In this document: positions 1 to 6,348 of the stretch, piece after piece
Numbering within the stretch: position 1 is the first letter of the stretch
Layout of the letters: each line of letters opens with the position of its first letter
DNA from: JBFIHZ01 sp041601535
GTDB lineage: Bacteria; Pseudomonadota; Gammaproteobacteria; Xanthomonadales; SZUA-36
Length of the DNA stretch: 6,394 nt
Direction: 5' to 3'
Assembly: GCA_041601535.1 (NCBI GenBank)
Contig: JBFIHZ010000251.1
Location: 1-6,394, forward strand
Made by a program: the position numbers and the translations under genes
The notes under the pieces: generated by a model
The model's input: only the letters and a program-made list of their open reading frames with translations
Database searches by the model: none
What the model was told of the DNA's origin: nothing

Positions 1-2571
1 GAGCGTTGCGACACCATCCTCAATACCTGGCGTGACAAACTGTCGGATCAGAAACTGATCCAGAACCTGCAGCGCGAAATCCATACCTTCAAGGGCGGCG
101 CACGCATGGCCGGTCTGGATGCCCTGGGCGATCTCAGCCACGCCATGGAAACCCTGCTGGAGCGCATCGCCGCCAATCGGCTGCAGGCCACAGTGGCCGC
201 GGTGCAGGCATTGGAAGAAGGTTGCGACCGCCTGACCGTGTGGGTCGAACAACTGCAGCGCCGCGAAATGCCACAAGCCGGCGACGCGTTGGCACGATTT
301 GAACGCAAGACCAAGGCCCTGTCGGTGCTGCCGGCGGGCAAAGATCAGGCACGGCCCGCCGTCACGGCTGAACCCGTCGAACCGGAGCAAAGCGCGAAGA
401 CCGGGGCCGAAACTCCGGTTACCAGCAAGCCTGAGGACGTCACGGAACCGGCCGATGCCAAAGCGACAGTGGAGAAACCCGCCAGCAAGGCAGAAGGCGC
501 ACCGAAAGCCACAGTCGCAAGCAGCAAACCAGCAACGGACAAGGACACGGCCAAAGACAAGGGCAAAGACGAAGCCACCAGCCAGTCTGCCCGGGTTGCC
601 AGGCCCACACCGCCTGCTGCGGCTCCGGCCAAGCCTGCGCCGGCGCAGATTGCCATCGAACAACCCAAACGGGTGCTGCGCGAAGTACCCGACTCGCCCG
701 CTCCGGACAGCCGCGAGGACGGAGGCAGCCAGCCGCACATCCGCGTGGCCGCCGAGCTGATGGACTCACTGGTCAATTTTGCCGGCGAAATCAGCATTTA
801 CCGTGCGCGGCTGGAACAGCAGCTCGGCACGGTGCGGTTCAACCTGAAGGAAGTGGAACAAACCATCGGGCGGCTCAAGGAACAATTGCGCAAGATGGAA
901 ATGGAAACGGAAGCGCAAATGCTGTCGCGCTATCAGCACGCGTCCGCCAACACCGGCTCCTCCGAGTTCGACCCGCTGGAACTGGACCGCTTCTCCAACA
1001 TGCAACAGCTGTCGCGCGGCCTGAGCGAATCGGTCAGCGACCTGACCAACCTGCAGGATATGTTGACCGATTCCGTGCGCCAGGCGGAGACACTGCTGGT
1101 GCAGCAATCCCGCGTCAGCACGGATCTGCAGGAAGGCCTGATGCAGACCCGCATGACGCCGTTTGGCAGTGCCGCGCCACGCCTGCGCCGCGTGGTGCGC
1201 GCCGCCGCCACCGAAACCGGCAAGCGTGCCCGGCTGCAACTGAAAATGGCCGGCACCAGCGATCAGCTGGACCGCAACGTGCTGGAGCGCATCACCGCAC
1301 CGCTGGAACACATGCTGCGCAATGCCGTGGTGCATGGCATTGAATCGCCGAAAGTGCGCAGCAAGCAGGGCAAGCCGGAAGAAGGTGAGATCACCGTGAC
1401 GGTTGAGGCCGAGGCCACCGAATTCGTCGTGCGCGTGCAGGACGATGGTAACGGCGTCAACCTGGATGCCGTGCGCAAACGCGCACTGGAACGCGGCATG
1501 CTGAAGAAAGATGAAGACATCGACGACAAGCGGTTGATGGAATTCATTCTGGAAAGCGGCTTTTCCACTTCCGAGACCGTCACCGGCCTGGCCGGCCGCG
1601 GCGTGGGCATGGACGTGGTCAACAACGAGATCAAACAAATTGGCGGCTCCATGGAAATTGCCTCGGAAGCCGGCAAAGGATCTCTGTTTACCATCCGCAT
1701 TCCATTCAGCCTGGCCGTGATGCAGGCCATCGGCATCACCGTGGGCGACCACCCCTTCCTGGTACCACTGAACAGCGTCAGCGGCGTCGCCCGCATGTTG
1801 CCAGCCGACTACACCGCGCTGCGCAACAGCGAAGCGCCACACTACGAGTTCGCCGGGGAAAGCTACCCGGTGCTGGAACTGGAGCCATTGCTGGGCGAAC
1901 AGCCATTACCGGTTGAGAGCGAAAATGTTTCGCTGCTGATGATTCGTTCCGGTGAGCACAAGGCGGCGTTTCGCGTAGCCGAGCTGCAGGGCCACCAGGA
2001 AGTGGTCATCAAGCCGGTGGGGCCGCAGGTCAGCAGCATTCCGGGCATCTTGGGCGCCACCATCAGCGCCGATGGCCAGGTGGTCATCATCCTCGACATG
2101 GGCCCGGTTATCCGCCGTGGCCTGGCCGCCGCTGCCGACCCGGGCCATATCGTGGTGCCGGCTGCCAAGCAGCAAGAGCAACGCCCGTTGGTGATGGTGG
2201 TGGACGACTCCATCACCATGCGCAAGGTCACCTCCCGAGTGCTGGAAAACCACGCGCTGGATGTGATGACCGCGCAGGATGGGCTGGACGCTATCGAGAA
2301 CCTGCACGACCGCATTCCGGACCTGTTGTTGCTGGACATCGAAATGCCGCGTATGGACGGCTATGAACTGGCCGAGCACGTGCGCGGCGATCCACGCCTG
2401 CGGCATATACCCATCGTGATGATTACCTCGCGTGCCGGCCAGAAACACCGCAAAAAAGCCCGCGCGGCGGGTGCCAATGGCTACCTGACCAAGCCTTACC
2501 AGGAATCCGACCTGGTGGCCCAGGTGGGAGAAATGCTGAAGCTGGACTTGCAGCAAAGGAGAGCTGACTGA
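1..2571 (+). CDS. chpA: ChpA/PilL-type hybrid chemotaxis histidine kinase (3' part; 5' end outside window)
   Basis: Cytoplasmic CheA-family kinase of the Chp/Pil system that controls type IV pilus twitching and surface sensing. The frame is open from base 1, so the gene is cut by the window edge and residues are counted from there (856 visible). An HPt domain comes first, with phospho-acceptor His28 in HTFKGGARMAG, a signature typical of ChpA/PilL. A low-complexity Ala/Pro/Lys/Glu linker covers about 100-245. The dimerisation region (about 247-420) is long and contains MQTRMTPF. The ATPase domain shows the N box (Asn441, His445), G1 (DDGNG, from 481) and G2 (GRGVGMD, from 532). A CheW-like P5 domain lies at about 575-715. 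A C-terminal receiver follows, with Asp735/736, phospho-acceptor Asp779, Thr809 and Lys831. All key residues are present, so it should be active. It probably has more HPt domains upstream, as family members do (inference). The stop lies one base before the CheW-like gene. The family call is firm; chpA and pilL are naming variants. Confidence 0.95.
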   Translation, partial: ERCDTILNTWRDKLSDQKLIQNLQREIHTFKGGARMAGLDALGDLSHAMETLLERIAANRLQATVAAVQALEEGCDRLTVWVEQLQRREMPQAGDALARFERKTKALSVLPAGKDQARPAVTAEPVEPEQSAKTGAETPVTSKPEDVTEPADAKATVEKPASKAEGAPKATVASSKPATDKDTAKDKGKDEATSQSARVARPTPPAAAPAKPAPAQIAIEQPKRVLREVPDSPAPDSREDGGSQPHIRVAAELMDSLVNFAGEISIYRARLEQQLGTVRFNLKEVEQTIGRLKEQLRKMEMETEAQMLSRYQHASANTGSSEFDPLELDRFSNMQQLSRGLSESVSDLTNLQDMLTDSVRQAETLLVQQSRVSTDLQEGLMQTRMTPFGSAAPRLRRVVRAAATETGKRARLQLKMAGTSDQLDRNVLERITAPLEHMLRNAVVHGIESPKVRSKQGKPEEGEITVTVEAEATEFVVRVQDDGNGVNLDAVRKRALERGMLKKDEDIDDKRLMEFILESGFSTSETVTGLAGRGVGMDVVNNEIKQIGGSMEIASEAGKGSLFTIRIPFSLAVMQAIGITVGDHPFLVPLNSVSGVARMLPADYTALRNSEAPHYEFAGESYPVLELEPLLGEQPLPVESENVSLLMIRSGEHKAAFRVAELQGHQEVVIKPVGPQVSSIPGILGATISADGQVVIILDMGPVIRRGLAAAADPGHIVVPAAKQQEQRPLVMVVDDSITMRKVTSRVLENHALDVMTAQDGLDAIENLHDRIPDLLLLDIEMPRMDGYELAEHVRGDPRLRHIPIVMITSRAGQKHRKKARAAGANGYLTKPYQESDLVAQVGEMLKLDLQQRRAD
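2556..2561 (+). promoter_or_regulatory. Ribosome binding site of the CheW-like gene
   Basis: AAGGAG lies inside the last codons of the kinase gene, 11 bases before the ATG at 2573. The spacing is slightly long. It still supports the 2573 start over the in-frame ATG at 2645, which has no clear Shine-Dalgarno and would remove the lysine-rich tail. Translation is probably coupled to the kinase gene. Confidence 0.6.
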
Positions 2572-2572
2572 C

Positions 2573-3208
2573 ATGCCAGCGAAGAAAAAGACCGCCAAAA
2601 AGGCCACGCGCAAAAAGGCCAGCGCCCGCCGCACAGCCGGCAAGATGAATGGCAGTGCGGCTGCCATCGGCCGTACCCCCACGCACCGCGAATCCTATGC
2701 CGCCAAGCGCGGCAGCAGCGCCGCGGCCGCTGTGGCCCCATCGGTGCATTGCACGCTGGCGCCACTGGAAACCGATCACATGCTGTTGCCCACCAACGTG
2801 GTGGCAGAAGTAGTCGACTATGAAATTCCGGAACCGGTGCAATCCGCGCCGGAGTGGTTCCTGGGACAAATCGCATGGCAGAACCGCCAGATCCCGGTAT
2901 TCAGTTACTCCGCACTGGTCAGCGGTTCAGAGCCGGGCGCAGTCACCGCGCGGGCGCGCATCATGATTGTGAAGTCCCTCACCGATTCGGCCCGGCTGCC
3001 ATATCTCGGCATCGTCATCAAGGACATCCCCAAGCTGATCACGGTACAGCCGGAGCAACTGGTGCATACCGGCGACGAGCGGAAATCACTGGGGGTTTTC
3101 TGCCACGTGACGGTGCAGGACCAGCATGCACTGATTCCGGACCTGGAAAGGCTGACCCACCTGGTCACCCACGCCGCCTATGGCGTATTGCCCATCACGC
3201 ACAGCTGA
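2573..3208 (+). CDS. chpC: CheW-domain coupling protein, ChpC-like, with lysine-rich N-terminal extension
   Basis: Adaptor expected to couple a chemoreceptor to the ChpA kinase in the cytoplasm. The protein has 211 residues. The CheW-like part runs from about residue 56 to the end, with a beta-rich pattern including TDHMLLPTNVVAEVVDY, WFLGQIAWQNRQIPVFSY and a C-terminal CHVTVQDQHALIPDL. Position directly after chpA matches a ChpC role. Residues 1-24 hold eight Lys and three Arg with no acidic residue, and the first acidic residue is Glu40. This resembles histone-H1/AlgP-like tails and is not part of a normal CheW domain. Residues 27-55 are Ala/Ser/Gly-rich and probably disordered. The start at 2573 is supported by AAGGAG upstream and by the one-base gap to the kinase stop. 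No chpB methylesterase gene separates it from chpA, unlike in P. aeruginosa. The CheW family call is confident; the specific ChpC orthology is inferred from context. Confidence 0.85.
   Translation: MPAKKKTAKKATRKKASARRTAGKMNGSAAAIGRTPTHRESYAAKRGSSAAAAVAPSVHCTLAPLETDHMLLPTNVVAEVVDYEIPEPVQSAPEWFLGQIAWQNRQIPVFSYSALVSGSEPGAVTARARIMIVKSLTDSARLPYLGIVIKDIPKLITVQPEQLVHTGDERKSLGVFCHVTVQDQHALIPDLERLTHLVTHAAYGVLPITHS
2596..2625 (+). repeat. 15-bp imperfect tandem repeat in the lysine-rich tail
   Basis: Two adjacent 15-base units, 2596-2610 and 2611-2625, share their first 11 bases (CAAAAAGGCCA). The period is a multiple of three, so the frame is kept and the unit adds a KKA-type pentapeptide. This looks like an internal duplication within the tail. 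Each unit contains a run of five A bases. Confidence 0.7.
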
Positions 3209-3252
3209 CGCCATAAACCGCGGCAACCACGTCCGGCCGCCATCCCGAACGC

Positions 3253-3981
3253 TCAGCCCAGGTCACCGCCACGCGCCTGCAGCAATGCCACCGCGGCTGG
3301 CCCGGCAGTTTCCGTGCGCAGAATGCGCGGCCCCAGGCTAACCGGCAAAACATCCAGGCTGGCCAATGCCGTGAGCTCAGCCTGCTCAAAGCCGCCCTCA
3401 GGCCCCACCGCAATCTCGACTGCCGGCCCCAGGGGCACGCCCAGCAGCTTGTGTGGCACCTCCGGCGCCAGCACCAGTCGCTGCGCAGACGTCTCGCCGT
3501 TGGCCCAATCCAGCAGCCCGGCCGGCGGGTGCAGCAGTGGCAGCCGCGCACGGCCACATTGTTCACAGGCGGAAATAATCACCTTGCGCCAATGCTCCAT
3601 GCGTTTATCCAGCTTGCTGCCGGACAGGCGCACCTCGGTACGCGCTGAGAAAACCGGCTGGATGGCCGATACCCCCAACTCGGTGGCCTTCTGCACGCTG
3701 GTATCCATACGCTCACCGCGGCTGACCGACTGCACCAGCGTGAGGTTCAGTGGCGACTCGGTTTGCACAGGCAGCTTGCTGCGTACCGTGATCTCGGTAG
3801 CATCACGGCTGATGCGGCCCATTTCAGCGGCGTAATCAGCTCCATCGCCATTGAACAGAACCAGCGGCTGACCGGTGGCCACGCGCAACACCCGCGCCAG
3901 GTAGTGCGCCGTGGTGCTTTCCACGGTAATGCTTGCGCCTGGCTGTAAAGCCTGGTCAGTAAAAATACGGTGTAATCGCAT
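3253..3981 (-). CDS. rsmE: 16S rRNA (uracil1498-N3)-methyltransferase RsmE
   Basis: SAM-dependent enzyme that methylates N3 of U1498 in helix 44 of 16S rRNA on the assembled 30S subunit. Its 242 residues match the usual family length. An N-terminal PUA-like RNA-binding region (about 1-70) opens with MRLHRIF. It is followed by a SPOUT/trefoil-knot domain with QSVSRGERMD, QKATELGV, ISACEQCGR, GPEGG (193-197, cofactor loop) and LGPRILRTETA (216-226), and a GGDLG end like that of the E. coli enzyme. The start is ATG (complement of 3979-3981) with a strong GGAGGT five bases or so upstream. One deviation is that the common SER motif is SAR, with Ala113 in place of Glu. The gene converges on the chpC-like gene across 44 bases and diverges from the phosphatase operon. 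rsmE also lies just beyond the pil-chp cluster in P. aeruginosa, so this placement fits conserved gene order. Confidence 0.95.
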   Translation of the reverse strand: MRLHRIFTDQALQPGASITVESTTAHYLARVLRVATGQPLVLFNGDGADYAAEMGRISRDATEITVRSKLPVQTESPLNLTLVQSVSRGERMDTSVQKATELGVSAIQPVFSARTEVRLSGSKLDKRMEHWRKVIISACEQCGRARLPLLHPPAGLLDWANGETSAQRLVLAPEVPHKLLGVPLGPAVEIAVGPEGGFEQAELTALASLDVLPVSLGPRILRTETAGPAAVALLQARGGDLG

Positions 3982-3985
3982 TCAG

Positions 3986-3991
3986 ACCTCC
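3986..3991 (-). promoter_or_regulatory. Ribosome binding site of rsmE
   Basis: The minus strand reads GGAGGT a few bases before the rsmE ATG, a near-perfect Shine-Dalgarno. It fixes the start codon at 3981. Confidence 0.8.
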
Positions 3992-3993
3992 AC

Positions 3994-4015
3994 GCCAGTA
4001 CCGGATTTCACTGGC
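3994..4015. repeat. 6-bp inverted repeat just upstream of the rsmE ribosome binding site
   Basis: GCCAGT (3994-3999) and ACTGGC (4010-4015) are perfect inverted copies around a 10-base centre. In rsmE mRNA this would form a hairpin two bases upstream of the Shine-Dalgarno; as DNA it could be a regulator site. Six base pairs can arise by chance, so a function is not established. Confidence 0.35.
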
Positions 4016-4020
4016 TGATT

Positions 4021-4029
4021 TGCTATCAT
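4021..4029 (+). promoter_or_regulatory. Candidate extended -10 promoter for the phosphatase-nudE-cysQ operon
   Basis: TGCTATCAT combines the TGn extension with a hexamer (4024-4029) that differs from TATAAT at one position. No good -35 element is found 16-18 bases upstream, which extended -10 promoters can tolerate. Transcription would begin near 4036 and give a leader of about 145 bases before the ATG at 4181. This is a motif match only. Confidence 0.35.
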
Positions 4030-4065
4030 GTCCGCCCCGGTTCTGCGCGCTCAGCTACCGCTGCA

Positions 4066-4157
4066 ACCCGACCGTTGCGGCTATTGTAATCGGGTCGCAA
4101 CAGTGCGTGGCTAATTTGGCCCCGGTTTGAGGCCGGTCAGCCACAGGCAAACCCGAT
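4066..4157 (+). repeat. Leader segments with mutually exclusive pairing
   Basis: ATCGGGT (4089-4095) is complementary over six bases to ACCCGA (4066-4071) and over seven bases to ACCCGAT (4151-4157). Only one pairing can form at a time. The downstream pairing would enclose the hairpin at 4107-4144 and end seven bases before the AGGGAG ribosome site. GTTGCG (4074-4079) and CGCAAC (4096-4101) are also complementary and overlap the first stem. There is no U-tract, so classical attenuation is not supported. The layout is seen directly; regulation is conjecture. Confidence 0.3.
4107..4144 (+). repeat. Stem-loop in the phosphatase gene leader
   Basis: GTGGCT (4107-4112) pairs perfectly with AGCCAC (4139-4144). 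Inside, CCGG (4122-4125) can pair with CCGG (4133-4136) around a seven-base loop. No run of T follows, so it is not an obvious terminator. It lies in the untranslated leader if the ATG at 4181 is the start. Confidence 0.35.
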
Positions 4158-4163
4158 CAAGGC

Positions 4164-4169
4164 AGGGAG
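4164..4169 (+). promoter_or_regulatory. Ribosome binding site deciding the phosphatase start
   Basis: AGGGAG lies 11 bases before the ATG at 4181. It favours that start over an in-frame TTG at 4127, whose 18 extra codons give a polar, arginine-rich peptide unlike the family N terminus. Confidence 0.55.
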
Positions 4170-4180
4170 CACCCAACACA

Positions 4181-4954
4181 ATGAAGCAGTTTCTCAAGGC
4201 GGCGCTTGATGCCGCCACCGCATCAGCCGAACTGATCCGGCAGTATTATCACGGCGATTTCGAGGTTGAGATCAAGGCGGACCAGACCCCGGTGACCGTG
4301 GCCGACCGCGAAGCGGAAAACATCATCCGCACGCACCTGCTGGGTGCCTTTCCGGACCATGGGTTTTACGGCGAAGAAGGCGGCCGCACCGCAGCCGATG
4401 CCGACTACCTGTGGCTGGTCGATCCAATCGACGGCACCAAGAGCTTTGTCGCCGGTTACGGCATGTTCTCCACCCAGATCGCACTGATGCACCGCGGGCA
4501 ACTGGTACTGGGCGTGTCTTCCGCACCGGCGCATCAGGAAATGGCCTGGGCAGTACGCGGCGAAGGTGCACAGTTACAGGGCAATGCCATCCACGTCAGC
4601 AGCGGCCGCACGCTGCAACAGGCCGCCATCTCCACCGGCAATATCCAGACACTGGCGGCATCGCCGCGCTGGCCGGCGCTGGGCGCCATCATCGCCCAGG
4701 CCAACCGCACCCGCGGTTATGGTGACTATTACCACTATCACCGCCTGGCTGCCGGGCAGATCGATGCGGTGATCGAATCAGACGTCAACATTCTGGACAT
4801 CGCGGCGCTGGCAGTGATTGTCACCGAGGCAGGCGGCGTCTTCACCGACCTGGACGGCCAGCCACCCGGCCTGGAAACGCGCTCGGTACTGGCCGCGCCG
4901 CCGGCGCTGCACGCCGAATTACTGCAACGCCTGAACAGCAAGGCAGAGGCATGA
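4181..4954 (+). CDS. Inositol-monophosphatase-superfamily phosphatase, histidinol-phosphatase (HisN)-like
   Basis: Soluble Mg2+-dependent phosphomonoesterase of 257 residues, a normal family length. Visible motifs are the N-terminal helix, TPVTVAD (36-42), the metal-binding GEE (64-66), the catalytic DPIDGTKSF (81-89), and a C-terminal metal Asp206 in NILDIAAL followed by TEAGGVFTDLDG. The TKSF form of the motif and the GYGDYYHYHRLAAGQIDAVIE stretch resemble HisN-type histidinol-phosphate phosphatases more than CysQ. The usual Trp before the last metal Asp of IMPases (WD) is Leu here. Substrate is therefore uncertain: histidinol phosphate, inositol monophosphate or another sugar phosphate are all possible, and no his genes are nearby. 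It is the first gene of an operon, and its stop overlaps the nudE start (ATGA at 4951-4954). Superfamily certain; substrate call about even. Confidence 0.9.
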   Translation: MKQFLKAALDAATASAELIRQYYHGDFEVEIKADQTPVTVADREAENIIRTHLLGAFPDHGFYGEEGGRTAADADYLWLVDPIDGTKSFVAGYGMFSTQIALMHRGQLVLGVSSAPAHQEMAWAVRGEGAQLQGNAIHVSSGRTLQQAAISTGNIQTLAASPRWPALGAIIAQANRTRGYGDYYHYHRLAAGQIDAVIESDVNILDIAALAVIVTEAGGVFTDLDGQPPGLETRSVLAAPPALHAELLQRLNSKAEA

Positions 4955-5517
4955 TCGACAAGCCACTGAAATTACCCATCATCCACCAGCGGCGCCTGCG
5001 TGACCCCAGCAAGATATTTGAAATTGAACAGCTCGACCTGGAATTCTCCAACGGCGAACGGCGCACCTATGAACGCATGAAATCACGCGGCCTGGGTGCC
5101 GTGATCATCGTGCCGATGCTGGATGAAAACACCGTGCTGCTGGTACGCGAGTATGCCGCCGGACTGCACCATTACGAAGTTGGCCTGCCCAAGGGCCGGC
5201 TGGAAAAAAATGAAAGCGTGCTGCAGGGTGCCAACCGCGAACTGAAAGAAGAAATCGGTTATGGCGCGCGCGATCTGAAAGAACTCACCCAGCTCAGCCT
5301 GGCACCGGGTTATATGACCCACGTCACCCGCATTGTGCTGGCGCGCGACCTCTACCCGGAAAAACTTCCCGGAGACGAACCGGAAGAACTGCAGGTGGTG
5401 CCCTGGCCCATCAATGACCTGCTGTCCATCACCCGCCGCGATGACTGCACCGAAGGCCGCACCATCGCCGCACTGTACATCGCACGTGATTATCTCGCGG
5501 CGGAGAAAACCTCATGA
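4951..5517 (+). CDS. nudE: NudE, Nudix hydrolase for ADP-containing compounds
   Basis: Cytoplasmic pyrophosphohydrolase. In E. coli NudE cleaves ADP-ribose, NADH, Ap2A and Ap3A to AMP plus a second phosphate product. The 188 residues match the family length. A complete Nudix box spans Gly82-Tyr104, following GX5EX7REUXEEXGU, with metal-binding E97, E100 and E101. The box is preceded by VREYAAGLHHYEVGLPKG, which resembles E. coli NudE, and followed by LAPGYMTHVTRIVLARDL. ADP-ribose pyrophosphatase of the NudF type is a possible alternative, but the sequence around the box and the cysQ neighbour favour NudE. The ATG overlaps the upstream stop by ATGA, with AAGG seven bases before it, so it is probably translationally coupled. 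Its own stop overlaps the cysQ start in the same way. Confidence 0.9.
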   Translation: MIDKPLKLPIIHQRRLRDPSKIFEIEQLDLEFSNGERRTYERMKSRGLGAVIIVPMLDENTVLLVREYAAGLHHYEVGLPKGRLEKNESVLQGANRELKEEIGYGARDLKELTQLSLAPGYMTHVTRIVLARDLYPEKLPGDEPEELQVVPWPINDLLSITRRDDCTEGRTIAALYIARDYLAAEKTS

Positions 5518-6338
5518 ATACCGAAAACCTGCCAGCCCTGCTGGAACCGGTGGTCGCCATCAGCCAACGGGCCGGCGCCGCCATACTCGAAATTTACCAG
5601 CAGGATTTCAACGTGGTGCACAAGGACGACGCCTCGCCACTGACCCAGGCCGACCTGGCCAGTCACCGCCTGATCTGCGCGGCCCTGAAAGAGCTTACCC
5701 CGGACATTCCATTGCTGTCCGAAGAATCCGCCGCACTGGATTACAGCGAACGCTCGGCCTGGAATGAATACTGGCTGATCGACCCGCTGGACGGCACCAA
5801 GGAATTCATCAAGCGCAACGGCGAGTTCACCGTAAACATCGCGCTGATCCGCGACCACCAGCCGGTCCTGGGCGTGGTCTATGTGCCCGTCACCAATACC
5901 TGCTACACCGGCATTACCGGTAACGGCGCCACCGTGAGCACCCCAGAAGGCGGAAAGCAGGACATCCGCGTGCGCCTGCCCAGCGCCAGCCCCGCCATCG
6001 TGGTAGGCAGCCGCTCCCACGCCAACCCGGTACTGGCCAAACACCTGGCCGCGATCGGGCCGCATGAAATGGTCAGCATGGGCAGTTCACTCAAGTTCTG
6101 CCTGGTGGCCGAAGGCAAGGCGGATTTTTACCCGCGCCTCGGGCCAACCTCCGAATGGGACACCGCCGCCGCCCACGCCGTGGTCACCGCCGCCGGCGGC
6201 AAGGTGGTAACCCTGGACGGCCAGGATCTGCGCTATAACACCAAGGACTCCCTGCTCAACCCCGAGTTCCTGGTCATCGCCGACCCCAACCACAACTGGC
6301 TGGAAGCATTCAGCGACTACACTCCCCCGACAGCCTGA
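5514..6338 (+). CDS. cysQ: 3'(2'),5'-bisphosphate nucleotidase CysQ
   Basis: Removes the 3'-phosphate of PAP (adenosine 3',5'-bisphosphate), and possibly of PAPS, giving AMP. This relieves PAP toxicity from sulfate assimilation and carrier-protein phosphopantetheinylation. The 274 residues fit the family. Motifs are SPLTQAD (41-47), LSEES (68-72, metal-binding Glu), DPLDGTKEF (90-98), GSSLKFCLVAEGKADFYPR and SEWDTAA with metal Asp216. The C-terminal LRYNTKDSLLNPEFLV is close to typical CysQ. The TKEF and EWD motifs separate it from the HisN-like paralogue two genes upstream. The ATG at 5514 overlaps the nudE stop (ATGA) and has GGAG eight bases upstream. nudE and cysQ are also neighbours in Pseudomonas, which supports both names. 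It is the last gene of the operon in this window. Confidence 0.95.
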   Translation: MNTENLPALLEPVVAISQRAGAAILEIYQQDFNVVHKDDASPLTQADLASHRLICAALKELTPDIPLLSEESAALDYSERSAWNEYWLIDPLDGTKEFIKRNGEFTVNIALIRDHQPVLGVVYVPVTNTCYTGITGNGATVSTPEGGKQDIRVRLPSASPAIVVGSRSHANPVLAKHLAAIGPHEMVSMGSSLKFCLVAEGKADFYPRLGPTSEWDTAAAHAVVTAAGGKVVTLDGQDLRYNTKDSLLNPEFLVIADPNHNWLEAFSDYTPPTA

Positions 6339-6348
6339 ACACCACCAC

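Noticed and set aside
766..1842. Long minus-strand open frame opposite the kinase gene
   Set aside because: It lies antisense to clear dimerisation and ATPase motifs and its translation is His/Gln/Ala-rich with no family signature. It is a shadow of high-GC coding sequence.
1906..2682. Minus-strand open frame opposite the receiver domain
   Set aside because: It is antisense to the intact receiver motifs and crosses the chpA-chpC junction; no recognisable domain.
3209..3252. Possible bidirectional terminator between the convergent genes (GCGGC at 3220-3224 and GCCGC at 3236-3240)
   Set aside because: The stem is only five pairs with an 11-base loop, and no T-run follows on either strand.
3314..3835. 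Plus-strand open frame opposite rsmE
   Set aside because: RsmE motifs on the minus strand explain this stretch fully; the plus-strand translation is low-complexity Ser/Arg-rich.
4082..4090. TGTAAT on plus (and TACAAT on minus) as -10 elements for the divergent genes
   Set aside because: Neither has a -35 element with acceptable spacing; the extended -10 at 4021-4029 is the better candidate for the plus strand, and no rsmE promoter could be called.
4066..4101. H-type pseudoknot from ACCCGA/TCGGGT interleaved with GTTGCG/CGCAAC
   Set aside because: The two 3' arms are adjacent with no connecting loop, which makes simultaneous pairing sterically unlikely; they are better read as alternatives.
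4127..4180. In-frame TTG extension adding 18 codons to the first phosphatase
   Set aside because: The ATG at 4181 has AGGGAG upstream and gives the normal family N terminus; the extension is polar and arginine-rich and overlaps the leader stem-loop.
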